Assembly: GCA_029260795.1 (NCBI GenBank)
Contig: JAJDCO010000115.1
Location: 1-64,000 of the forward strand
Reading direction: 5' to 3'
DNA: 64,000 nt
Source: Planctomycetota bacterium
GTDB lineage: Bacteria; Planctomycetota; OFTM77
A model generated the notes under the pieces. It saw nothing but the letters and a program-made list of their open reading frames with translations. It did not search any database and was not told the origin of the DNA. Position numbers and translations under genes: made by a program. Shown one piece after another: positions 18,124-26,705 of this stretch (position 1 is the first letter of the stretch; each line of letters opens with the position of its first letter).

Positions 18124-18930
18124 TCAGTGAATGGCCTCGACGAGCTCACGGACACGACGGACGTCCACGGGAGCCTGCGTGTTCCCGTCGTGCTTGCAGA
18201 ACGTCCCGACGATGGCGGCGTCCGCAACGGCCAAAGTCGCGGAGACCGTCTGCGCATTGACTCCGCTGCCGACGAGAACGGGGTGGTGGAGGACGGCTCG
18301 ACGTACTCTCTCCACCTGGGCCAAGTCGGTCGGGCGTCCGGTTCCTTCACCGGACAGGATGAGTGCGTCCGCACCTCCCCGACCGACGGTCTCGCGCGCC
18401 ACGGTCTCGACGGGGCGAGGGGCGAGGGGCGCCGCGTGCTTGACGTCGACATCGGCTAGGATCTGGATCCATTCGGCGCCGATCTCGCGACGGTATCGGA
18501 GGGTGTCGTGCGCTCGCCCGGATATCACACCCTGATCCGTGAGGGCGGCCCCCACATGAACGTTGACGCGAATGAACCGTGCGCCGCCAGCCATTGCGGC
18601 TGCCAGAGCCGACCGGGCGTCGTTGCGCAGGACGTTGATTCCGATCGCCAGGTCCAGAGGAGCGAGCCGACGAGCGATCGCGGCCATCAGCGCCGGGATG
18701 TGCGGGGGGACCGCCTCCGGGTAGAAGGGGGCATCTCCGAAGTTCTCGAGGATGGCCGCCCGAATACCGCCGTCCTGGAGCGCCTGGGCATCTCGCGCCG
18801 CTCTCTCGAGAATCGCTTCGATGTCACCGGCGAATCGGTGGCTACCCGGCAGAGGCGGGAGATGAATCACTCCGATGAGTCGAGGCGCACCGGGCACCAG
18901 GATTGGCAAGCGATGAGTCGCTTCAGTCAT
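18124..18930 (-). CDS. BtpA/SgcQ-family TIM-barrel protein
   Basis: A 268-residue protein with the BtpA landmarks GVIHLPPLPGS near the N-terminus, ENFGDAPFYPE, GINVLRNDARSALAAA, FIRVNVHVG and the C-terminal LVGSGVNAQTV. BtpA was named for a role in photosystem I stability in cyanobacteria, but most homologues in non-photosynthetic bacteria have no proven function; SgcQ is a sugar-operon member. The open frame extends 79 residues upstream with Arg-rich shadow sequence, so ATG 18930 is chosen. It is the last gene of a three-gene minus-strand group. Confidence 0.85.
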   Translation of the reverse strand: MTEATHRLPILVPGAPRLIGVIHLPPLPGSHRFAGDIEAILERAARDAQALQDGGIRAAILENFGDAPFYPEAVPPHIPALMAAIARRLAPLDLAIGINVLRNDARSALAAAMAGGARFIRVNVHVGAALTDQGVISGRAHDTLRYRREIGAEWIQILADVDVKHAAPLAPRPVETVARETVGRGGADALILSGEGTGRPTDLAQVERVRRAVLHHPVLVGSGVNAQTVSATLAVADAAIVGTFCKHDGNTQAPVDVRRVRELVEAIH

Positions 18931-18971
18931 GAGGGCGGGCTCCAAAACCTCGGGCTCTCGGTCCACAGGCA

Positions 18972-19673
18972 CTATCGCGGTGGGGAAGTGTTCCAGCCCT
19001 TGATCACCCAGACGAGCCAGAGCTCGCCGAGGTGGCCACCCCGAGCATAGGGCGATGCTCCGGCAGCCACGTAGGTTAGCCCGTCGCTCGGTCGGTCGGG
19101 CACAATGACGGTTCGGCGCGTCTCGTTCCACTCGAGCGTCAGCTCTGTCCCCGGCCTGCGGGACCATTCATGCTCTCCCAGAGCGACCTCCAGGTACAGG
19201 TCGAGGTCGACGCGGTAGAGATCGGGAGCCAGCTCTTCACCCGCATGGAAGTAGAACGGCTCGTAAGGAAGGCCTTGGCGGCGCAGTTGATCCTGCTCGA
19301 GCGCGTAATCCTCGGCGTCGAGGTCCATCACACCAGCCCGGTGCTCGAGGTGATGCCGAACCTCGTGGGTCAGCGTCTCCCAGAGCTCGGCCTCGACGTC
19401 GAAGCCGACGTCTCGACTCGCGATGGCTCGAAAAGATCCGTAGTACAGGACGATCTCGGACACCACCGAGGCGTCGTCCTCGGCATACAGGGACGGCAAG
19501 TACGCCTCGCAGTACCCGAGAGTGAACCAATCGGGAATCGTGGGATGACGCTCCTGGTCGGGCCGCACCGTCAGCGAGGCGATGCCGGACCGAAACTCCA
19601 CGGGGATCCGATCGAAAGCCTCGCCGGCGAGGCGCTCGAACTCGGCGCGTGTAGGAAAGCTCGATCGATCCAC
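18972..19673 (-). CDS. Zincin-like metallopeptidase
   Basis: A 233-residue cytoplasmic-looking protein with a zincin motif in TLTHEVRHHLEH (HExxH, with a nearby Glu/His as possible third ligand). The N-terminal half, including AFDRIPVEF, resembles the short MMP-like zincin family PF06262. The C-terminal ~90 residues (DLYRVDLDLYLEVALGEHEW onward) form a beta-rich extension absent from minimal members. The start is GTG 19673. It lies between the GNAT gene and the BtpA gene on the same strand with gaps of 122 and 41 bases. Activity is inferred from the motif. Confidence 0.75.
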   Translation of the reverse strand: MDRSSFPTRAEFERLAGEAFDRIPVEFRSGIASLTVRPDQERHPTIPDWFTLGYCEAYLPSLYAEDDASVVSEIVLYYGSFRAIASRDVGFDVEAELWETLTHEVRHHLEHRAGVMDLDAEDYALEQDQLRRQGLPYEPFYFHAGEELAPDLYRVDLDLYLEVALGEHEWSRRPGTELTLEWNETRRTVIVPDRPSDGLTYVAAGASPYARGGHLGELWLVWVIKGWNTSPPR

Positions 19674-19795
19674 GAGCGGAACCGGCTCCGATGGAAACAG
19701 TCTCGAAGTGCCGGGCGTGCGATCACCCGAGCGTCCGCATTATTCACTCGCGGCTGTCTTCGTCCACCTCGTCGTCCGGGATTGCCGATTGAGAC

Positions 19796-20752
19796 TCAGC
19801 TCCAGAGCGTCCCGTTGACCAGGTCGGCCGGGCAGGCATCGGGGTGGCCCATCTGCGTTGCGCGCTGATAGCTCTCCTGAGTGCGATATCCGAGAGAGAG
19901 GAGCTGGTTGAGCGCGGTGACGTAGCGGCCGGGAACACAGAGTCGAATCGTTGCCGCACGCCAGGAGCGGGCCAGCGATTCGAGGTTGCTGCAGACGGCA
20001 TCGAGAACGTCGTTTCCCTGTCGGGTATCGACGAGAAGCATGGGCACGTGCAGCGTCCCGAGGGCACCGGTCGCAGAGCGTCCAACGTCCGTCGCCTCGT
20101 GGCACACGGCCAACCCGACGAGCTCGCCATCGCGGCGGAAGAGAACGGAGTTGCCCAAGCGCAGGTGATCCGTCATGCGCAAGAGGCAGGTCGGATCGAA
20201 GCCCCGTTGGAAGGAGCCGGTGAACTCACGGAGCTCGGACCACGAGGCGTTCGCTCCCGCGCGCCAGATCTCATGAGTGATGGTATTTCCACGCCAATCA
20301 CTCTGCGCGCCGACCGGACGCTCGAGAAAGAATGTCGGAGGATTGGGCTCGAAGCCCGAGCGCACCAGAGCGTCGCTCATGCGAGCGGTCGCCGGGACGT
20401 CGAGGCCGATGGTCCAGGCGCCGGCGCTCTCGAGCGAGTGGCTGATGGTCGTCAGCAGCCGTCGTCCACCCCCGAGCCCCTGAAAGTCCGGCAGAACCGC
20501 GACCGCACTGATCCAACCAACGCTGCCCCAGAGCTGGGAGAATCCCACACCGATCACATGCTCGTCGCGCACCAGGACGCAGTTGCCCTCGGGGTTCTCG
20601 GCGATCAGCTGCTCGAAGAGCGAGAGCCGGACGTCGGGAATCGTGACGGGAGACCGGCCGCTGAGGCGGGCATATCCGGCCGCAGTGGTCAGGATCCGGT
20701 CCACGGTCGTGAGATCCGAGGGGACGAGACGACGGATACCGAAACCAGACAT
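19796..20752 (-). CDS. GNAT-family N-acetyltransferase, probably tandem domains
   Basis: A 318-residue protein. Residues ~5-150 form a GNAT domain with the acetyl-CoA loop AVLPDFQGLGGGRRLL, and residues ~165-310 look like a second, degenerate GNAT half (GELVGLAVCHEAT, TLHVPMLLV). The substrate cannot be inferred. ATG 20752 is decided by a strong AGGAGGT 8 bases upstream; an upstream extension of 14 residues has no such site. It is first in the minus-strand group. Confidence 0.8.
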   Translation of the reverse strand: MSGFGIRRLVPSDLTTVDRILTTAAGYARLSGRSPVTIPDVRLSLFEQLIAENPEGNCVLVRDEHVIGVGFSQLWGSVGWISAVAVLPDFQGLGGGRRLLTTISHSLESAGAWTIGLDVPATARMSDALVRSGFEPNPPTFFLERPVGAQSDWRGNTITHEIWRAGANASWSELREFTGSFQRGFDPTCLLRMTDHLRLGNSVLFRRDGELVGLAVCHEATDVGRSATGALGTLHVPMLLVDTRQGNDVLDAVCSNLESLARSWRAATIRLCVPGRYVTALNQLLSLGYRTQESYQRATQMGHPDACPADLVNGTLWS

Positions 20753-20915
20753 GCCGAAGGACCTCCTGGGAATCGTTGACCGACGAGGACGCACTTCACG
20801 GCGTACCCTCCATCTTCCCTAGGATCGGCCACGGTTTCCACCAGAGTTGAGTGCCGGTTGGAGGGATCGAGGTGAAAATCGGCGTGACGTGCGGAACTCC
20901 CGACGAGTTTTCGGC

Positions 20916-20942
20916 TTGCCTCCAGGATCCTTTCCCTATAAT
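20916..20942 (+). promoter_or_regulatory. Promoter of the HEAT-lipoprotein operon
   Basis: TTGCCT, a 15-base spacer and a perfect TATAAT; the spacer is short. The leader to ATG 21034 would be about 85 bases. Confidence 0.6.
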
Positions 20943-21033
20943 TCAGGCGCTCGCGGCGGAGCCTCGGCTCTCGTCGCGCTCAGATTCGTCCAGATCAACC
21001 CTGAGAGGAACCTGCGAGGACCTCGGAGCTCAT

Positions 21034-22116
21034 ATGGCGAGGCGTCCATGGAGCCCGCTATTGGGGCTCGCAGTTTGGTGGCTCGGCGGCTGTCATGGTG
21101 TCGGGTATCACCTCGATTCCCTCGAGTACGTCCGCGACCCACTCGGCGGATACGAGAAAGAGATCGAGCGTGACGTCCCGGTGCTGGGTTGGCTCAACGG
21201 ATTGCCGTTCGTCGAGCTCCGATATGGTGCCGACGTCGACGATCCAGCCGAGCTGCTGGTCGAAGCGCTCGGGGCCCTGGGTGAGACCGAGCTGGCGCCT
21301 GACGACTTGCGGCGGTATCGCGTGATCGGGCTGGCTGCCGAGTGCTATCAACGCGACTCCCACGCTCTGGTGCAGGCGACGGCTCTGACGGCGATGGCGG
21401 CGCATCTCGAGGGAAGCGCGCCTCCGAGCCGTGGCCTGGCCGACTTGCCCTTCGAGAGTGGCGCGCGCGTTCGCGAGCGCTTCGAGCGCTTTCGGAGCAT
21501 CTGGGAGGGGCGACGGAGCGACCCGCCCCGCGAGAGTCCCGAGCTCCTGGCCGCCTCGATCGCGGCCTTCGGCAAGGTCGGCTACGCACAGCTGGGAGAT
21601 GTCTATCCCATCCTCCGATTGCTCGCGGAGGGGAGCGAGCAGTTCCGGGGTCCGGTGCGCGATGCGGCACTCGAGGTTCTGCCGATCCTCTCGTACCAGG
21701 CAGCATGGCTCGGGATGCTCCAGGGGCTGCGCCGCAATGAGCCCATGGTCCGACAGGCAGCGATCGACGTCTCCTTCGTGCTCGACGACGACGACGTGTT
21801 GCTGGTCTTGCTTCGCGCTCTCGACGTCGAAAGTGAGCCTCAGGTCCTTCGGCAGGTGTATCGTCGCTTCACGCGGCTCCCGACCGAGACGCTCGAGACG
21901 ACCGTGCGTTTGACGCCCCGTGGCGAGGCCGACATCCGTCGGAGTGCGCTGGACAACCTGATTGGCAACCGAGGCGTTCGAGCCAGCGATCCCTCGGTGG
22001 CCGCAGCGGCAATGGTCGCCTTGAGCCGGCACTACGCCGACCACACTATTCTGGATCCCGATTTCTGGTCGGGCTGGTATCAGCAGCGAGTCGCGGCCGA
22101 GGCGGAGAATGGCTGA
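21034..22116 (+). CDS. Helical (HEAT-like) repeat lipoprotein
   Basis: A 360-residue exported protein starting MARRPWSPLLGLAVWWLGGC, a lipoprotein signal with Cys20 as the lipidation site. The rest is largely helical, with repeated Leu/Ala helix pairs such as PVRDAALEVLPILSYQA and PMVRQAAIDVSFVLDDDDV reminiscent of HEAT repeats, so a scaffold role at the envelope is likely. The open frame runs upstream, but that part lies over the promoter; ATG 21034 matches the signal peptide. It overlaps the flippase-like gene by 8 bases, implying coupled expression. No catalytic motif seen. Confidence 0.75.
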   Translation: MARRPWSPLLGLAVWWLGGCHGVGYHLDSLEYVRDPLGGYEKEIERDVPVLGWLNGLPFVELRYGADVDDPAELLVEALGALGETELAPDDLRRYRVIGLAAECYQRDSHALVQATALTAMAAHLEGSAPPSRGLADLPFESGARVRERFERFRSIWEGRRSDPPRESPELLAASIAAFGKVGYAQLGDVYPILRLLAEGSEQFRGPVRDAALEVLPILSYQAAWLGMLQGLRRNEPMVRQAAIDVSFVLDDDDVLLVLLRALDVESEPQVLRQVYRRFTRLPTETLETTVRLTPRGEADIRRSALDNLIGNRGVRASDPSVAAAAMVALSRHYADHTILDPDFWSGWYQQRVAAEAENG

Positions 22117-23458
22117 CAAGAAGAGGAAGCGTTGGTTCACGCTGGCGAAGCTGATCCTGGCGGCCGGCCTCATCGCTTGGGTGTGCACGCTCATCAACTT
22201 CGAAGACCACCTCGTCATCGAGACTCACCCAGAGGGTGATCTGCTCGGAGACTGGGAAGGTGTCGTCGCGCAGCCGGTCGACGGTAGCTGGAGCTTCCGC
22301 CTCGAGGAGGGCTCGGACGCGATCTTCTCCATCCCGACCGGCCGCCCCGCAGGCGTTCTGGCCCGGGCCGGCGAATCCTGGGAAGTCGAGCTCGAGTCCG
22401 GGCTGACCGTGATGCTTCCCCCGGGGACGGCCGGCGAGGTCGGCGACGTGTCGGAAGGTCAGAAGGTCCGGGTCATCGTGCAGGAGGGGCTTCCGACCCT
22501 GCTGCGGCGTGCCAACTTCAACTGGCTGTTGATGGGGCTGCTCGCCTTCGCGCTAGCAACCGTGGTGGCGGTCGCCCGCTGGCAGCTTCTGCTGCGCGCC
22601 CAGAACATCGTGGTGCCTTTCCGGCGAGCGTACTCCTTGACCTACGTCGGGTACTTCTTCAACAACATCATTCCCGGCTTGACGGGCGGCGACCTGGTCA
22701 AAGCCTTCTTCGTGGCACGCGATACCGATCGCAAGACGGGAGCGGTCGTCAGCGTCATCGTCGATCGCGTCGTGGGTCTCTTGGCCCTGGCGCTGATCGC
22801 GGCCGTGATGGTGCTCTTCGAGCCGGTCGCCTTCCGCGAAGTGATGGTGATCATCTACGGCTTTCTGGGAATCGCGGCGCTGGGGGGCATCGTGCTCTAC
22901 AGCCGGCGTATCCGACGATGGTTCCGCTTGGATGTCCTCTTCGCCAAGCTGCCAGCCAAGCAGGTGCTTCAAGAGATCGACGCCGCGTTCTTCATCTATC
23001 GGCATCGCAAGCTGGCCCTGACCATCGCCGTGGTGATGTCGTTCTTCAATCACTTCGGGGTGATCTCGATCTACGTGTTCGCCGGTATGGCGATCGGAGT
23101 CGAGGCTGAGGTCATCTCGTACTTCATCACCGTCCCGGTGATCAATATCGTGACGGCGATCCCGCTGGCTCCGGGTGGCTGGGGGATCGGTGAGATGGCT
23201 TCGGTCAAGTTCCTGGACCTGGCCGGAATCGCGGTGACCGAGGCCTTCACGATCTCGTTGTTGTTCCGCTTGAGCCTGCTCGTCTCCAGCTTGCCCGGTG
23301 GCTTGTTCCTGGCCATGAGCGGCTCGAAGGTGAGCGACGAGGAGATCCAGCGGGAGCTCTCGACGGATCCGCCTCTCTCTGAGGAGGCCGAGACCGGAGG
23401 CGAGAGCGCTGCCGCGTCGGAGCCTCCGGCAGCCGGGCCGCCGGCCGCGTCTTCCTGA
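22109..23458 (+). CDS. Flippase-like membrane protein (LPG synthase TM / UPF0104 family)
   Basis: A 449-residue polytopic protein of the lysylphosphatidylglycerol-synthase transmembrane family (AglD/MprF N-domain type), recognised by YVGYFFNNIIPGLTGGDLVKAF, VSVIVDRVVGLLAL and PLAPGGWGIGEMA. Such proteins are thought to flip lipid-linked molecules. Unusually, about 105 residues of soluble beta-type sequence (35-135, ending GEVGDVSEGQKVRVIVQEG) are inserted between helix 1 and helix 2, presumably outside the cytoplasm. The C-terminal tail is acidic, then Ala/Pro-rich. It overlaps the lipoprotein gene, which may act with it. Confidence 0.85.
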   Translation: MADKKRKRWFTLAKLILAAGLIAWVCTLINFEDHLVIETHPEGDLLGDWEGVVAQPVDGSWSFRLEEGSDAIFSIPTGRPAGVLARAGESWEVELESGLTVMLPPGTAGEVGDVSEGQKVRVIVQEGLPTLLRRANFNWLLMGLLAFALATVVAVARWQLLLRAQNIVVPFRRAYSLTYVGYFFNNIIPGLTGGDLVKAFFVARDTDRKTGAVVSVIVDRVVGLLALALIAAVMVLFEPVAFREVMVIIYGFLGIAALGGIVLYSRRIRRWFRLDVLFAKLPAKQVLQEIDAAFFIYRHRKLALTIAVVMSFFNHFGVISIYVFAGMAIGVEAEVISYFITVPVINIVTAIPLAPGGWGIGEMASVKFLDLAGIAVTEAFTISLLFRLSLLVSSLPGGLFLAMSGSKVSDEEIQRELSTDPPLSEEAETGGESAAASEPPAAGPPAASS

Positions 23459-23493
23459 TTCAACCCTCGATTCGCTGCTCGTTGGAGGATTTC

Positions 23494-24420
23494 ATGTCGC
23501 TACTCGTAGTCGGTTCGGTCGCCTTCGACACCGTCGAAACGCCGCATGGCAAGGTGGAGGACGCGCTGGGCGGCTCGGCCGTATACTGCTCGGTGGCGGC
23601 GAGCTTCTTCCACCCGGTGCAGCTGGTCGGTGTGGTGGGTCGAGACTTTCCCGCCGAGCGAGTTCAGGTCCTCGAGCGCCACGGTATCGACCTGGCCGGT
23701 CTCGAGGTGGTCGATGGCGAGACCTTCCGTTGGAGTGGGCGGTACTCGGCGGATCTCAACCATCGAGACACGCTCGCCGTGCATCTGAACGTCTTTGGCA
23801 ACTTTCAGCCGAAGGTGCCGGAGTCCTACCGCGAAGCCCGGTTCGTGTTCTTGGCCAATGGGGCGCCCATGACCCAGCTGGCGGTTCTCGATCAGGTGGA
23901 GCGACCCGAGTTCGTGCTCGCGGACACGATGGATCTCTGGATCGACACGGCGCGCTCCGACCTGGTGGAGCTGCTCCGACGCGTCGACGGCATCGTGCTG
24001 AACGACGAGGAGGCGAAGCAGCTGTCCGGAGAGTCGAACCTCATCCGGGCCGGCGATCGGATCCTGGAGATGGGGCCGAACGTCGTGATGATCAAGAAGG
24101 GGGAGCACGGGGCCTTCCTCTTCTCTCCGCGCATGCGGTTCGCGATTCCGGCCTTCCCGGTCGACGACGTGATCGATCCGACCGGAGCCGGCGATTGCTT
24201 CGCGGGCGGCCTGATGGGCTACCTCGCCGAGCGGGGACGCTGGACGGTGGAGGATCTGCGGCGAGCGATGGTCTACGGGACGGTGGTGGCGTCGACCTGC
24301 GTGCAAGGATTCAGCCTCGACGCCCTGGAGAAGATCGAGCGAGCGGACGTGGAACGGCGCTATCGAGAGTTCATCGAGTTCGTGACGGTGGAGCCGACGC
24401 GGTCCGAGAGCCCATCCTAA
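23494..24420 (+). CDS. PfkB-family carbohydrate/nucleoside kinase
   Basis: A 308-residue ribokinase-fold kinase. N-terminal GGSAVYCSVAASFF is the first PfkB signature region (substrate lid and binding), and DPTGAGDCFAGG near 228-239 is the second, containing the catalytic Asp. Family members phosphorylate sugars such as ribose, fructose or adenosine; substrate cannot be assigned. ATG 23494 has GGAGG 5 bases upstream and is preferred to a TTG four codons earlier. It lies 35 bases after the flippase gene and ends the operon. Confidence 0.88.
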   Translation: MSLLVVGSVAFDTVETPHGKVEDALGGSAVYCSVAASFFHPVQLVGVVGRDFPAERVQVLERHGIDLAGLEVVDGETFRWSGRYSADLNHRDTLAVHLNVFGNFQPKVPESYREARFVFLANGAPMTQLAVLDQVERPEFVLADTMDLWIDTARSDLVELLRRVDGIVLNDEEAKQLSGESNLIRAGDRILEMGPNVVMIKKGEHGAFLFSPRMRFAIPAFPVDDVIDPTGAGDCFAGGLMGYLAERGRWTVEDLRRAMVYGTVVASTCVQGFSLDALEKIERADVERRYREFIEFVTVEPTRSESPS

Positions 24421-24439
24421 AATATTCCTAAAACGACTC

Positions 24440-24468
24440 TGGCTCGCCGGCAGTGCGCCTGACATAAT
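24440..24468 (+). promoter_or_regulatory. Candidate promoter of thpR-recA
   Basis: TGGCTC, a 17-base spacer and CATAAT. The -10 is good, the -35 weak. The flanks (CTCGCCGGC ... GCGCCTGA) closely match those of the promoter at 56859. Confidence 0.45.
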
Positions 24469-24511
24469 CGGGCCCGACCGGGAGGAGCCGGACGGCCGGA
24501 GCCCGGAGACC

Positions 24512-25081
24512 ATGCGAACGATCCGCACGTTCATCGCGGTGCCCATATCGCTCAAGATCGCGAGTCGATTGGAGCGAGCGCAGCTGGCATGTCGAGACGT
24601 GGCGCGGCTCCGAGTCTCCTGGGTCCCTCCCGAGCAGATGCACGTGACGTTGAAGTTCTTGGGAGAGATTCCTTACGAGACGCTTCCGGATGTAACCCGG
24701 ACGCTCGAGGCGGCGACTAGAGAGGTGAAGCCATTTCGAATCCGCGTGGCTCGACTGGGGACATTTCCCGATTCGGAATCACCGAAGGTGATCTGGGCGG
24801 GGGTCGAGGACGAGCCGGCGGGTCTCTTGGCGACACTGGCGGAGACGTTGAATCACGAGCTGATTCCGCTGGGGATTCGACGAGAGCGTCGTCCGTTTTC
24901 GGCGCACGTGACAGTGGGTCGAGTGAAGCGATTCGAGGATCCCGAGGGCTTCGAGCGGTTCATTCGGCGACGGAAGCAGAACGAGTACGGAAAGCAGGTC
25001 ATCGAGGAGCTCCATCTGATGTCGAGCGAGATGACGTCGTCGGGATCGCACTACGACGTGGTCGCTCGAGTTCGGTTGTGA
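24512..25081 (+). CDS. thpR: RNA 2',3'-cyclic phosphodiesterase (2'-5' RNA ligase family)
   Basis: A 189-residue 2H phosphoesterase with both catalytic histidine motifs, HVTL at 44-47 and HVTV at 132-135. It begins RTFIAVPIS, as is typical. The enzyme opens 2',3'-cyclic phosphates on RNA ends in vitro; the cellular role is unclear. The family is frequently encoded just before recA, as here (72-base gap), so the two may be co-transcribed. Confidence 0.92.
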   Translation: MRTIRTFIAVPISLKIASRLERAQLACRDVARLRVSWVPPEQMHVTLKFLGEIPYETLPDVTRTLEAATREVKPFRIRVARLGTFPDSESPKVIWAGVEDEPAGLLATLAETLNHELIPLGIRRERRPFSAHVTVGRVKRFEDPEGFERFIRRRKQNEYGKQVIEELHLMSSEMTSSGSHYDVVARVRL

Positions 25082-25153
25082 GACCGCCGGTTCGCCCGAA
25101 AGCGGCGTCGGTCGGCTCCTCGAATGGGCGGAGTTTGAAGGAGGGACGAGTTC

Positions 25154-26404
<1,251 letters not shown>

Positions 26405-26705
26405 TACCACCGTCCCGTCGCAAAAGGGCGAGGATACCCGGCTAGGGGACGTCCTCGCCCGCGATCGACTCTCGCCCGGTATCGGTTGATCGGAGCCGAG
26501 GCGAGAGTGCTTCCTCTCCGGTCGGCACCGCTCTTGGCTGCGGCGTCGATTGCCACTTCCAGACATGAACACCGAGGGCTCGTCGAGTCTCGTCGAGACG
26601 CCGACTGGCCCCCATGCGGTCGCCCGGCTAGAGTATTGGACTTTCTCGGGCCGGTTCCGGTGGTCGGTGGCCCACTGTTCCCGTCTTCGCAGGAAGCGCT
26701 CCGTC
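26405..26705 (+). other. recA-alaS intergenic region
   Basis: 301 bases. GGGCGAGGA (26426-26434) pairs with TCCTCGCCC (26452-26460) as a hairpin without T tract, perhaps the recA 3' end. A very weak TGGCCC-17-TAGAGT (26606-26634) could serve alaS. An open frame covers the right half but reads as low-quality sequence before the real alaS start. Confidence 0.45.

Noticed and set aside
25082..25153. Possible SOS (LexA) operator before recA
   Set aside because: Only TTCGCCCGAA (25091-25100) and a small CGCCG/CGGCG stem; no match to a known LexA box consensus.
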